DNA from: Methylobacterium crusticola
Lineage (GTDB): Bacteria; Pseudomonadota; Alphaproteobacteria; Rhizobiales; Beijerinckiaceae
Reading direction: 5' to 3'
Assembly (NCBI RefSeq): GCF_003574465.1
Contig: NZ_QOWC01000005.1
Location: 1 to 64,000 of the forward strand
Length of the DNA: 64,000 nt
This document shows, in pieces, positions 20,327 through 28,978 of this stretch; positions within the stretch are counted from its first letter, which is position 1; every line of letters begins with the position of its first letter. A program made the position numbers and the translations under genes. Under the pieces are notes generated by a model. The model saw nothing but the letters and a program-made list of their open reading frames with translations, searched no databases and was not told where the DNA came from.

Positions 20327-21324
20327 GCGAGGCGCCGGTCACCGCCGGCCCGGAGGAGCTCGCCGCGAGCCTCGACGAGGCGACCGACCACCTCTCGCCC
20401 TACCGGGTCTTCGCCCGGGACGAGTGGGCGCACCTGCGCGCCGACACGCCGCTCACCCTCACGGCCGAGGACGTGATGCGGCTGCAATCCCTCAACGACC
20501 CGATCTCCCTCGAGGAGGTCATCGCCATCTACCTGCCGCTGTCGCGGCTGCTCTCGCTCTACGTCGCGGCGACGCAGGGATTGTTCAAGGCGACCCAGCG
20601 CTTCCTCCTCGCCGAGCGCGAGGTGAAGGTGCCCTACATCATCGGGGTGGCGGGCTCGGTCGCGGTGGGCAAGTCCACCACGGCCCGGGTGCTGAAGGCG
20701 CTCCTCGCGCGCTGGCCCAACACGCCGAAGGTCGACCTCGTCACCACGGACGGCTTCCTGTTCCCGAACGCCGAGCTCCACCGCCTCGGCCTCATGGAGC
20801 GCAAGGGCTTCCCGGAGAGCTACGACACCCCGCTGCTCCTGCGCTTCCTCGCCGACATCAAGGCCGGCAAGCGCCACGTCGTCGCCCCGCTCTACTCGCA
20901 CCTCGTCTACGACGTGGTGGCGGGCGAGGAGACGGTGGTGGACCGCCCCGACATCCTGATCGTCGAGGGGCTGAACGTGCTCCAGCCCGCGCGGCTCCCG
21001 CGCGACGGCACCGCGATCCCGTTCGTCTCCGACTATTTCGACTTCTCGGTCTACCTCGACGCCCACGAGGACGACCTGCACCGCTGGTACGTCAACCGCT
21101 TCCTGCGCCTGCGCCACACCGCCTTCCGGGACCCGCTCTCCTACTTCCGCAAGTACGCGGAGGTGAGCGAGGAGGAGGCCCTCGGCATCGCGGACGGGCT
21201 GTGGTCGCGCATCAACCTCCTGAACCTGCGCGAGAACATCGTGCCGACGCGCCAGCGCGCGAGCCTGATCCTCGCCAAGGGCGCGAGCCACCGCATCGAG
21301 AGCGTGGCGCTGCGCCGGCTGTGA
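20323..21324 (+). CDS. coaA: Pantothenate kinase type I
   Basis: 333 residues; the GTG start overlaps the hisE stop (GTGA). The P-loop [15 protein letters not shown] is at residues 108-122, followed by [12 protein letters not shown] and [20 protein letters not shown] near the N-terminus is typical of the CoaA family. It phosphorylates pantothenate, the first and regulated step of CoA synthesis, and is usually inhibited by CoA. The hisE-coaA linkage is common in Rhizobiales. Confidence 0.96.
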   Translation: MSEAPVTAGPEELAASLDEATDHLSPYRVFARDEWAHLRADTPLTLTAEDVMRLQSLNDPISLEEVIAIYLPLSRLLSLYVAATQGLFKATQRFLLAEREVKVPYIIGVAGSVAVGKSTTARVLKALLARWPNTPKVDLVTTDGFLFPNAELHRLGLMERKGFPESYDTPLLLRFLADIKAGKRHVVAPLYSHLVYDVVAGEETVVDRPDILIVEGLNVLQPARLPRDGTAIPFVSDYFDFSVYLDAHEDDLHRWYVNRFLRLRHTAFRDPLSYFRKYAEVSEEEALGIADGLWSRINLLNLRENIVPTRQRASLILAKGASHRIESVALRRL

Positions 21325-21366
21325 GGCGGGCCGCCGGGTCCCGGCGCGCGGCCGCGCGCCCGGGCG

Positions 21367-21930
21367 TCACGCCCCGGGCGAGAGCGCGTCCTCGCCGAGG
21401 GGATAGGCCGCCTCCACCACGTAGGGACCGCCGCCCACCGAGCCCCGGGCCGAGTACAGGGCCGTCCGGCGCGCCGTGAAGGCGAGGCGGGGGAAGACCG
21501 GCTGCATCGCGAGGTAGCCCGCCACGGCCTCGGGCCCGGTCCCGCGCCTGAGGCGCGCCAGGGTCACGTGCGGGGTGAAGCGGCGCGTCTCCGGGCGCAG
21601 GCCGAGGCGGCGCACCAGGCGCTCCTGCTCGGCCTGGAGGTCGTCGAGCGCCGGGTCGGGGGCGACCCGGGCGTAGAGCGCGTGCGGCCGCGCGCCCCCG
21701 AAGCTCGCGAGCCCGTCGAGGCTGACGGGCAGGGCGGGGCGGGAGCGCGCCTCGGCGAGGGCCTCCGTCACCTCCCCGGCCAGGCCGTCGTCGATGTCGC
21801 CGAGGAAGCGCAGGGTGATGTGGTAGTCCGCCGGCTCGACCCAGCGGGCGCCGGGCAGGCCGCCGCGCAGCCCGCCGAGCGCGAGGCCGATCTCGGGCGG
21901 GACCTCGATCCCGGTGAACAGGCGCGGCAT
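21367..21930 (-). CDS. thpR: RNA 2',3'-cyclic phosphodiesterase (2H family)
   Basis: I take the ATG at 21930 (GGAGGAG 8 bp before it) rather than one six codons upstream; 187 residues. The two HxTL motifs that define 2H phosphoesterases are HITL at His37 and HVTL at His121, at the right spacing. The family opens 2',3'-cyclic phosphates to 2'-phosphates and was first described as a 2'-5' RNA ligase. The physiological RNA is unknown. It is convergent with coaA and transcribed downstream of the GDSL esterase gene. Confidence 0.92.
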   Translation of the reverse strand: MPRLFTGIEVPPEIGLALGGLRGGLPGARWVEPADYHITLRFLGDIDDGLAGEVTEALAEARSRPALPVSLDGLASFGGARPHALYARVAPDPALDDLQAEQERLVRRLGLRPETRRFTPHVTLARLRRGTGPEAVAGYLAMQPVFPRLAFTARRTALYSARGSVGGGPYVVEAAYPLGEDALSPGA

Positions 21931-21963
21931 GGCGGCTCCTCCGCTCAAGGTGCGCGCGGGCCC

Positions 21964-22644
21964 TCACGGGCCCTTGCGCAGGCGCTGCAGGAAGTCCTCG
22001 ACCGTCGGCACGATGCCGGCCACCACCCGCTCGACGCCCGCCCGGGTCGGGTGCAGCCCGTCCGCGAGGTTGAGGCCCCGGTCGCCCGCGATGCCGTCGA
22101 GGAAGAACGGGTAGAGGACCAGCCCGTGCCGGGCCGCGAGGGCGGGGTAGATCGCGTCGAAGCGGCGCACGTAGTCCGGGCCGAGATTCGGGGGCGCCCG
22201 CATGCCGGCGAGCAGCACCGGGATGCCCCGGCCCTTGAGGCGGGTGATGATCGCCTCGAGGGCCGCCTCGGTCATGGCCGGGTCGGTGCCCCGGAGCATG
22301 TCGTTGGCGCCGAGCTCCAGGATGACCCCGTCGGTCCCGTCCGGCACCGACCAGTCGATCCGGTCGAGCCCGCCCGTCGCGGTATCGCCCGAGACCCCCG
22401 CGTTGGCGACGGCGACCGCCTGCCCCTTCGCCTTGAGGACGCGCTCGAGCACGACCGGGAAGGCGGCGTCGGCCGGCAGGCCGTAGCCCGCCGTGAGGCT
22501 GTCGCCGAGGGCGACGATCCGCACGGGCCGGTCGGCGGCGCGGGACGGGGCGGGGGAGAGGAGGGACATCGGCGCCAGCGAAACGATCAGAAATGCGAGC
22601 GCCGCGAGGCGGCCACCATGGCGGTCCAGGGTCCGGCGGACCAT
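21964..22644 (-). CDS. tesA: Periplasmic GDSL/SGNH arylesterase, TesA-like
   Basis: The ATG at 22644 gives 226 residues. A Sec signal peptide ends near PSRAADRP (about residue 37). SGNH blocks follow: ALGDSLTAGYGL with nucleophile Ser49, GVSGDTATGG, LELGANDML and the catalytic Asp/His in DGLHPTRAG. This is the multifunctional lysophospholipase/thioesterase/arylesterase family. It diverges by 97 bp from an ABC transporter ATPase gene, the same gene order as tesA-ybbA-ybbP in enteric bacteria. Confidence 0.93.
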   Translation of the reverse strand: MVRRTLDRHGGRLAALAFLIVSLAPMSLLSPAPSRAADRPVRIVALGDSLTAGYGLPADAAFPVVLERVLKAKGQAVAVANAGVSGDTATGGLDRIDWSVPDGTDGVILELGANDMLRGTDPAMTEAALEAIITRLKGRGIPVLLAGMRAPPNLGPDYVRRFDAIYPALAARHGLVLYPFFLDGIAGDRGLNLADGLHPTRAGVERVVAGIVPTVEDFLQRLRKGP

Positions 22645-22741
22645 ATCGGGCCGGACGGCATCCCCGCGTTCGTCAGTTCGTCCCAACTCCCACCTCCGGC
22701 GCCGTCGTCCTCGGTCGCCCCAAGAGATCGGCCTCCAGCCC

Positions 22742-23437
22742 ATGACCGACAAGGCCGCCGGACCGGCGATCGCGCTCCACGACGTCGATCTCAGCCTCGG
22801 CCGCGGCGCCGCGCGGGTGCACATCCTGAAGGGGATCTCCCTCGACGTCGCGGCCGGCGAGGCGGTGGGGCTCGTCGGGCCGTCGGGCTCCGGCAAGTCG
22901 ACCCTGCTGATGACGATGGCCGGGCTGGAGCGTCCGGACAAGGGCCGCATCGTGGTGGAGGGCACCGACCTCGCGGGGCTCGACGAGGACGCGCTCGCGC
23001 GCTTCCGCGGCCGGCGCATCGGCATCGTGTTCCAGTCCTTCCACCTCGTGCCGACCATGACGGCGCTCGAGAACGTCGCGCTGCCCCTCGAGCTCGCCGA
23101 CGCGCCGGACGCCCATGCCCGCGCGGCCCGCGAGCTCGACGGCGTCGGCCTCGGGCACCGGCTGCACCATTACCCGGCCCAGCTCTCCGGCGGCGAGCAG
23201 CAGCGCGTCGCCATCGCCCGGGCGGTGGCGCCCGACCCGGCGATCCTCGTCGCCGACGAGCCGACCGGCAACCTCGACGAGGCGACCGGCGCCCAGATCA
23301 TCGCGCTGCTGTTCGCCCTGAAGCGCGACCGCGGCGCCACCCTGGTGCTGGTCACCCACGATCCCGGCCTCGCGCGCCTCTGCGACCGCACGGTCCGGCT
23401 GCGCTCCGGGCTCGTCGAGGCGGCGGTCCCCGTCTGA
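22742..23437 (+). CDS. ybbA: ABC transporter ATPase, YbbA/LolD type
   Basis: 231 residues. Walker A GPSGSGKST (about residues 46-54), Q-loop FQSFHLVPTMTALENV, signature LSGGEQQRVAIARA and Walker B ILVADEPTGNLDE are all intact. The sequence style is that of LolD/MacB/FtsE-class ATPases. It partners the FtsX-like permease encoded 18 bp downstream. Such pairs act in the inner membrane in mechanotransmission or lipid/toxin handling; the substrate is not known. Confidence 0.93.
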   Translation: MTDKAAGPAIALHDVDLSLGRGAARVHILKGISLDVAAGEAVGLVGPSGSGKSTLLMTMAGLERPDKGRIVVEGTDLAGLDEDALARFRGRRIGIVFQSFHLVPTMTALENVALPLELADAPDAHARAARELDGVGLGHRLHHYPAQLSGGEQQRVAIARAVAPDPAILVADEPTGNLDEATGAQIIALLFALKRDRGATLVLVTHDPGLARLCDRTVRLRSGLVEAAVPV

Positions 23438-23455
23438 GAAAGGCAGCCTGAGGCG

Positions 23456-26047
23456 ATGCACGGAAGCCTGCCCACCATCGGTGCCGAGCCCCGCCGGGAG
23501 GCCGGACGGCCCTGGCGCCTGCCGCTCATCCTGCGGCTGGCCTTGCGCGAGCTGCGCGGGGGGGTGCGCGGCTTCGCGGTCTTCCTCGCCTGCATCGCCC
23601 TCGGCGTCGCCGCCATCGCGGGCGTCGCCTCGCTGTCGCGCTCCCTCACGGAGGGGCTCGGCCGGGAGGGACGGCGCATCCTCGGCGGCGACGTCACCTT
23701 CGGGCTGATCCACCGGGAGGCGAGCCCGCAGGAGCGGGCCTTCCTGGAGGCCCGGGGCGCCCTCTCGGTGGTGGCCTTCACCCGCGCCATGGCGGTGGCG
23801 GGGGACAAGGGCGCGGCCCTCGTCGAGCTGAAGGCGGTCGGGCCGGACTACCCGGTGCTCGGCGACCTCGCGACCGATCCGCCGCTGCCGCGCGCCGACC
23901 TGTTCGCGGCCCGCGACGGCACGTACGGGGCCGTGGCCGATCCGGCGCTCCTGGCGCGGCTCGGCCTCACGACCGGCGACCGCCTGAGCATCGGCGCGGC
24001 CCAGATCGTGCTGCGCGCCGCCCTCGTGGGCGAGCCCGACAAGATCGCCAACGGGATCGGCTTCGGGCCGCGCCTGCTCGTGTCGACCGAGGCCCTGCGG
24101 GCCTCCGGCCTGGTCCAGCCCGGCAGCCTCAACCGCTGGGTCTATCGCCTGCAACTCCCCGACGCCTCCGACGCGAAAGTCGAGGCCGTGATGGCCGAGG
24201 CCCGGAGCGCGCTGCCGGACGCGGGCTGGGAGGTGCGCTCGCGCCTCAACGCCGATCCGCGCTTCTCCCGCAGCGTCGAGCGCTTCACCCAGTTCCTGAC
24301 CCTGGTCGGCCTGACCGCCCTGATGGTGGGCGGCGTCGGCGTGGCGAACGCCGTGCGGGCCTTCGTCGACCGCAAGCGCCCCTCGATCGCGACCCTCAAG
24401 AGCCTCGGGGCGCCGGGCGGGCAGGTGGTGGCGCTCTACCTGACCCAGGTGATGCTGATCGCCGGCCTCGGCATCGCCGTCGGCCTCGCGGTCGGGGCGG
24501 TGCTGCCCTTCGCGCTCCAGGCGGCCTTCGGCGCGGTGCTGCCGCTGCCGCTCGACCCGAGGCTGGCGCCCGGCGAGCTGCTGGTGGCGGCCGCCTACGG
24601 CGTGCTCACCGCCCTCGCCTTCGCGATCGGTCCGCTCGGCCGCGCCCACGACATCGCCGTCTCCGGCCTGTTCCGGGACGCGGTCGATCCCGACCGGCGC
24701 CGGCCGAGGACGCGCTACCTCGCGATCCTGGGCGCCGCCCTCGCCGGCCTCGTGGCGCTCGCCCTCACGACGGCCTTCGACCGCGGCGTGGCGCTGATCT
24801 TCATCGCGGCGGCGGGCCTCGCCTTCGGGCTCCTGCGCCTCGTCGGCACCGGCCTGATGGCGCTCGCGCGGCGCCTGCCGCGCCCGCAGAGGCCGGCCCC
24901 GCGCCTCGCCCTCGCGAACCTGCACCGGCCGGGCGCCCTGACGCCCTCGATCGTGCTCTCGCTCGGGCTCGGCATCACGCTCCTCGTCACCTTGAGCGTG
25001 ATCGACGCCAACATCACCCGCACGCTCACCCGCTCGCTGCCCGCGCGGGCCCCGAGCCTGTTCTTCCTCGACATCCCGAGCCGCGACGCGGCGGCCTTCG
25101 ACCAGTTCCTCGGCGCCGCCGCCCCGCAGGGCAAGATCGAGCGGGTGCCGATGATGCGGGGGCGGATCACGGCCCTCAACGGCGTGCCGGCCGGCCAGAT
25201 CAAGGCCGCCGAGGACGCCGCCTGGGTGCTCGACGGCGACCGCGGCATCACCTACGCGGAGGACCTGCCGGAGGGCTCCCGCATCACGCAGGGCGCGTGG
25301 TGGACGCCCGCGCAGGCCGCGACGCCCCTCGTCTCCTTCGACGACCAGCTCGGCCGCAGCCTCGGCCTCAAGGTCGGCGACACCGTCACGGTCAACGTGC
25401 TCGGCCGCAGCCTCACGGTCGCGATCGCCAACCTGCGCCACGTCGAGTGGCGCTCCCTCGGCATCAACTTCGTGATGGTGTTCTCCCCCGGCACCTTCCG
25501 GGGCGCGCCCCACGCCGACCTTGCCACCCTGACCCTGCCCGAGGGGCCGGATGCCGGCATCGAGGCCCGCATCCTGCGCGACGCCGCCCTCCGGTTCCCG
25601 TCCGTGAGCAGCGTCCGGGTCAAGGACGCCCTCGACGCCGTGAACGACCTCGTCGGCAAGCTCGTCCTGGCGATCCGGGGGGCGAGCGCCGTCGCCCTGG
25701 TGGCGAGCCTGTTCGTGCTGGCCGGGGCCCTGGCGGCGGGACACCGGGCCCGGCTCTACGACGCCGTGGTGCTGAAGACGCTGGGCGCGACGCGGGCCCG
25801 GCTGCTCGCCGCCTACACGATCGAGTACGGCGCCCTGGGGCTCGCGACCGCGCTGTTCGGCCTCGGGGCCGGTACGCTCGCCGGCTGGGTGATCGTCACC
25901 CGGGTGATGCGGCTCGACTTCGTGCCCGACCTCGCGGGCGCGGTGCTCGCCGCGGTCCTGGCGGTGGTGGTGGCGGTCGGGCTCGGACTCGCCGGCACTT
26001 GGCGGATCCTGGGTCAGAAGCCGGCCTCGTACCTACGAAACCTGTAG
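23456..26047 (+). CDS. ybbP: FtsX-like ABC permease, YbbP type
   Basis: 863 residues. Helix near residues 37-60 (AVFLACIALGVAAIAGVASL), a large periplasmic domain, a first FtsX three-helix block around residues 275-400, a further helix pair, a second periplasmic domain and a final FtsX block (about 735-860). This ten-helix layout is that of YbbP, larger than MacB or LolC/E. It works with the ATPase just upstream. The nearby esterase gene suggests a shared envelope role, which is inference. Confidence 0.9.
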   Translation: MHGSLPTIGAEPRREAGRPWRLPLILRLALRELRGGVRGFAVFLACIALGVAAIAGVASLSRSLTEGLGREGRRILGGDVTFGLIHREASPQERAFLEARGALSVVAFTRAMAVAGDKGAALVELKAVGPDYPVLGDLATDPPLPRADLFAARDGTYGAVADPALLARLGLTTGDRLSIGAAQIVLRAALVGEPDKIANGIGFGPRLLVSTEALRASGLVQPGSLNRWVYRLQLPDASDAKVEAVMAEARSALPDAGWEVRSRLNADPRFSRSVERFTQFLTLVGLTALMVGGVGVANAVRAFVDRKRPSIATLKSLGAPGGQVVALYLTQVMLIAGLGIAVGLAVGAVLPFALQAAFGAVLPLPLDPRLAPGELLVAAAYGVLTALAFAIGPLGRAHDIAVSGLFRDAVDPDRRRPRTRYLAILGAALAGLVALALTTAFDRGVALIFIAAAGLAFGLLRLVGTGLMALARRLPRPQRPAPRLALANLHRPGALTPSIVLSLGLGITLLVTLSVIDANITRTLTRSLPARAPSLFFLDIPSRDAAAFDQFLGAAAPQGKIERVPMMRGRITALNGVPAGQIKAAEDAAWVLDGDRGITYAEDLPEGSRITQGAWWTPAQAATPLVSFDDQLGRSLGLKVGDTVTVNVLGRSLTVAIANLRHVEWRSLGINFVMVFSPGTFRGAPHADLATLTLPEGPDAGIEARILRDAALRFPSVSSVRVKDALDAVNDLVGKLVLAIRGASAVALVASLFVLAGALAAGHRARLYDAVVLKTLGATRARLLAAYTIEYGALGLATALFGLGAGTLAGWVIVTRVMRLDFVPDLAGAVLAAVLAVVVAVGLGLAGTWRILGQKPASYLRNL

Positions 26048-26246
26048 GGGTTTTAATCCTTCCTCATCCCTGCGGCGGATGGACCTGCCATTTTCGGCCG
26101 ATGTCCCCGCCTCGGGCCGGGACGACGCTCTTGTGCGCGACGGCCGAGGCTCACATATTCTGCCCACGACGCCACGGCGTCCGAGGGTCGCGTGAGAGCC
26201 TCGCTATTGGAACATCCACGCTAGAGAGCTTCCGAAGGAATCTCCC

Positions 26247-27032
26247 ATGGCATTCGAGAACAGCCCGTTCCGGCAGGGCGGCGCGAGCGGTTACGGAGCC
26301 CCCACGGGCTACGCCCGCAGCCAGGTCGAGGTCGACCAGGGCCTGCGCGCGTTCATGCTGGGCGTCTACAACAACATGATCGTCGGCCTGGGCATCTCCG
26401 GGCTCGTCGCACTTGGCATCAACATGGCGGCCGTCACCAAGACGGGCGCGGGGCGGCTCGCCCTGACGCCCTTCGGCCAGTTCATGTACGCCAGCCCCTT
26501 CAAGTGGCTGGTGATGCTGGCCCCGCTCGCCTTCATCTTCGTCTTCTCGATGCGGATGGAGCGGATGTCGGCTGCCTCCGCGCGCACCACCTTCTTCGCC
26601 TTCGCGGCGGTGATGGGGGCGTCGCTGTCCACGATCCTGCTGGTCTACACCGGCGCGAGCGTGGTGCAGGTGTTCTTCATCACGGCGGCGGCCTTCGCGG
26701 GTCTTAGCCTCTACGGCTACACGACGAGCCGCAGCCTGTCGGGCATGGGCTCGTTCCTGATGATGGGCCTGATCGGCCTCGTCATCGCGAGCCTGGTGAA
26801 CATCTTCCTGGCGTCGAGCGCGCTGCAATTCGCCATCTCGGCGATCGGCGTGCTGATCTTCGCCGGGCTGACCGCCTACGACACGCAGAAGCTCAAGGAG
26901 ATGTACGTCTACGGCAACTTCGACGGCGAGACCGCGGCGAAGGTCTCGGTGGTCGGTGCTCTGACGCTCTACCTCGACTTCATCAACATGTTCCAGTTCC
27001 TGCTCTCGCTGATGGGCAACCGGAACAACTAA
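26247..27032 (+). CDS. Bax inhibitor-1/YccA family membrane protein
   Basis: 261 residues with seven membrane helices after a Gly/Tyr-rich N-terminal tail. The pH-sensing aspartate pair of BI-1 channels is present in GLTAYDTQKLKEMY and LTLYLDFINMF. Bacterial members such as YetJ are pH-dependent calcium leak channels, and YccA/YbhL types interact with FtsH. It is preceded by AAGGA and a 199-bp leader region and ends in an exceptional double hairpin. The gene is isolated. Confidence 0.92.
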   Translation: MAFENSPFRQGGASGYGAPTGYARSQVEVDQGLRAFMLGVYNNMIVGLGISGLVALGINMAAVTKTGAGRLALTPFGQFMYASPFKWLVMLAPLAFIFVFSMRMERMSAASARTTFFAFAAVMGASLSTILLVYTGASVVQVFFITAAAFAGLSLYGYTTSRSLSGMGSFLMMGLIGLVIASLVNIFLASSALQFAISAIGVLIFAGLTAYDTQKLKEMYVYGNFDGETAAKVSVVGALTLYLDFINMFQFLLSLMGNRNN

Positions 27033-27039
27033 GGACGGC

Positions 27040-27128
27040 GGGGCGCCGGGTCGCAGTGTCGACCCGGCGCCCCTTCGCGAACGACGAGACGCCCCGGACC
27101 CTCGCGGCCCGGGGCGTCTCGTCGTTCG
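27040..27128. terminator. Double hairpin terminator between convergent genes
   Basis: Two perfect stems lie in series. The first pairs 27040-27052 with 27061-27073 (13 bp, 8-nt loop). The second pairs 27078-27097 with 27109-27128 (20 bp, 11-nt loop; arm starts CGAACGACGAGACG). They sit between the BI-1 stop and the convergent TetR stop and can serve both strands. Confidence 0.85.
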
Positions 27129-27142
27129 ACGTCTCAGAACAG

Positions 27143-27772
27143 TCAGCAGGCCTGCCGCTGCGCCCGCAGGGCGCCGAGCAGGAACTCGATCATGGCGTCG
27201 AGGGCGGGCACGAAATCCTCCGGGCACTGCACCACCAGGACCGGGTGACAGAAGCGCAGGATGGCCGTGTGGACGCAGCGCGCCGCCACCGCGGCGTCGG
27301 GCACCGCGAACTCGCCCCGGTCGACCCCGTCCGCGATCACCCGCTCCAGCACCGCGGTGATGCGGTCGACGTGGTGGCGGCAGACGTTCCAGCTCTCGGA
27401 CATGGCCGCCTCGATCATCTCGTGCATCCGCGGATGCGCCGTGAAGCGGCCGGCGGCGTCGCGATGCAGCAACGCGATGACCTCGCGCAGGCGGATCTCG
27501 GCGCTGTCGCCGGGCCGGCCCGCGATGGCGGCGATCTTCGCCTCGACCTCGCCGATCAGGCGCTCGACCACCGCCTCGTTGATCGCCTTCTTCGAATCGA
27601 AGAATCGGTAGACGTTGGCGGGGCTCATCCTCAGCGTCTTGGCGATGTCCGCCACCGTCGTCTTCTGGTAGCCGATCTCGCGGAAGAAGCGCTCCGCCGT
27701 GGCCAGAATCCGGCAACGCGTGTTGGGGGCGGTCTCCTCGATCGGCGGAGGTACGGACAGGGCAGGGATCAT
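27143..27772 (-). CDS. TetR/AcrR-family repressor
   Basis: 209 residues. The N-terminal helix-turn-helix spans about residues 20-65 (TRCRILATAERFFREIGYQ, TTVADIAKTLRMSPANVYRFF). The C-terminal ligand domain resembles the group often annotated as AcrR with a TetR_C7-like domain. It contains four cysteines, three in the last 50 residues. The target is not evident: neighbours are BI-1 (convergent) and a small ORF. A dyad overlapping its own start suggests autorepression. Confidence 0.85.
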   Translation of the reverse strand: MIPALSVPPPIEETAPNTRCRILATAERFFREIGYQKTTVADIAKTLRMSPANVYRFFDSKKAINEAVVERLIGEVEAKIAAIAGRPGDSAEIRLREVIALLHRDAAGRFTAHPRMHEMIEAAMSESWNVCRHHVDRITAVLERVIADGVDRGEFAVPDAAVAARCVHTAILRFCHPVLVVQCPEDFVPALDAMIEFLLGALRAQRQAC

Positions 27773-27794
27773 CGGCAGAGCCTATAGTGCCGAT
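27771..27794. promoter_or_regulatory. Candidate autoregulatory dyad of the TetR gene
   Basis: ATCGGCA (27771-27777) and TGCCGAT (27788-27794) form an inverted repeat with a 10-bp spacer that contains CTATAG, a possible -10. It overlaps the TetR start codon. The long spacer makes a classical TetR site uncertain. Confidence 0.35.
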
Positions 27795-27901
27795 CGGTTC
27801 GGGGTTAAAAGGGCCCGATGCAGGTTCCGCGCCGGTGTGGCATCTGCGTCACCTTCGCCTCAAATCCGGCCGCGACGCGCGCCGGGGCGCGCGTCAGCCG
27901 G

Positions 27902-28099
27902 TCACGAGCCGAACTGCGAGCCGAGTTGTTCCAGGTATTCGGCAAGATCGATGCCCCCGATCTTGCTGCCGTAATCGAAGCGCATGCCCTGCCGGATCGG
28001 CACGCTCTCCCGGCGCGTCGTCAGCGTGAAGGCCTTGGTGCAGACCCAGGCGCCGTCGCGACGGTGCTCGAAGTAATCCAGGATCTCGTGCTTGGCCAC
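27902..28099 (-). CDS. Small conserved-looking hypothetical protein
   Basis: 65 residues, MAKHEILDYFEHRRDG at the start, then a Thr/Arg-rich middle and a GIDLAEYLEQLGSQ end. It is preceded on the minus strand by AGGGAGAGG about 6 bp before the ATG, a good ribosome site, which together with normal codon bias supports a real gene. One cysteine, no signal peptide or membrane helix. I do not recognise the family. It lies upstream of the TetR gene on the same strand, 129 bp away. Confidence 0.6.
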   Translation of the reverse strand: MAKHEILDYFEHRRDGAWVCTKAFTLTTRRESVPIRQGMRFDYGSKIGGIDLAEYLEQLGSQFGS

Positions 28100-28340
28100 G
28101 TTCCTCTCCCTGTCCTGCGTCGTGCATCAACGTGGCCCCGGAGAGAAAGTTCAAGAAGGTCGCCCGGACTTTGCGGCCGGGTTCTAAGCTTGAGCATATT
28201 CAGCGGGACGTCGGGCCCGCGCGGGCCCGGCCGCTGCGGCGTCGCGACCGGCGCGCAGGGGCGGCATCGCGCGGGCTTGCGGAGGCGACGCGCGCGCGCG
28301 ATGGTCGCAGGACTCACCGCCGCAACGAGGAGGCCCGCCC

Positions 28341-28904
28341 ATGCCCGTCGCTCGCCGCGAGGCCCTGGCGCTGCTCGGGAGCCTCGCGCTGCTGCCCGCC
28401 CGGGCCGCGCCGCTCCAGAGCTCCGCCACCGCCGCGGCCTTCGGCTTCGAGGAGGCCGACGGGCGCCGGCTCAACCTCGCCGACCTCGCGGGCAAGCCGG
28501 TCCTGGTCGTGAACACCGCGACGGCCTGCGGCTACGCCCCGCAATTCTCCGGCCTGCAGCAGCTCTGGACCCGCTTCGGCCCGCGCGGCCTGACGGTGAT
28601 CGCCGTGCCGTCCGGCGATTTCGGCCACCAGGAGCCCCTTGACGGTGAGGCCATCGCGGAGGCGGCGCGCAAGACCCACGGCGTCACGTTCCCGGTCGTG
28701 ATGAAGACCGCCGTCACGGGGCCGAACGCGCACCCGTTCTACCGCTGGGCCGCCGCCGAGAAGCCGGCCGAGACGCCGCGCTGGAACTTCCACAAGTACC
28801 TGGTCGGCCGGGACGGCCACCTCGCCGCGAGCTTCGCCACGCCGGTCGAGCCGACGGATTCGCGGGTCATCGCGGCGATCGTGCGGGAGCTCGACGCCGC
28901 CTGA
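28341..28904 (+). CDS. Secreted glutathione peroxidase-like thiol peroxidase
   Basis: 187 residues; ATG preceded by GAGGAGG. A signal peptide runs to about LLPARAAP. The peroxidatic Cys lies in TACGYAPQFSGLQQLW (Cys instead of selenocysteine). Gln in DFGHQEP and Trp-Asn in RWNFHKYLV complete the catalytic tetrad. The usual CNQFG block is SGDFG, as in a divergent branch of bacterial homologues. It probably reduces hydroperoxides in the periplasm with thioredoxin-like donors. It is monocistronic. Confidence 0.88.
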   Translation: MPVARREALALLGSLALLPARAAPLQSSATAAAFGFEEADGRRLNLADLAGKPVLVVNTATACGYAPQFSGLQQLWTRFGPRGLTVIAVPSGDFGHQEPLDGEAIAEAARKTHGVTFPVVMKTAVTGPNAHPFYRWAAAEKPAETPRWNFHKYLVGRDGHLAASFATPVEPTDSRVIAAIVRELDAA

Positions 28905-28920
28905 GGCCGGGCCCGCGCCG

Positions 28921-28961
28921 CGCCGACATCCCCCGGGGCGCCGTCTCCCGGGACGTCGGCG
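28921..28961. terminator. Bidirectional terminator between gpx and cysI
   Basis: An imperfect inverted repeat, CGCCGACATCCCCCGGG against CCCGGGACGTCGGCG, fills the 74-bp gap between the convergent stops. Confidence 0.65.
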
Positions 28962-28978
28962 GGCGCGCCGCCGGCGGC

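Noticed and set aside
22673..25744. A 1,023-codon open frame on the minus strand opposite the ybbA-ybbP genes
   Set aside because: It is an artefact of high GC: its product is rich in Gly, Arg, Glu and His without any domain, while the plus strand encodes two clear ABC proteins with all motifs.
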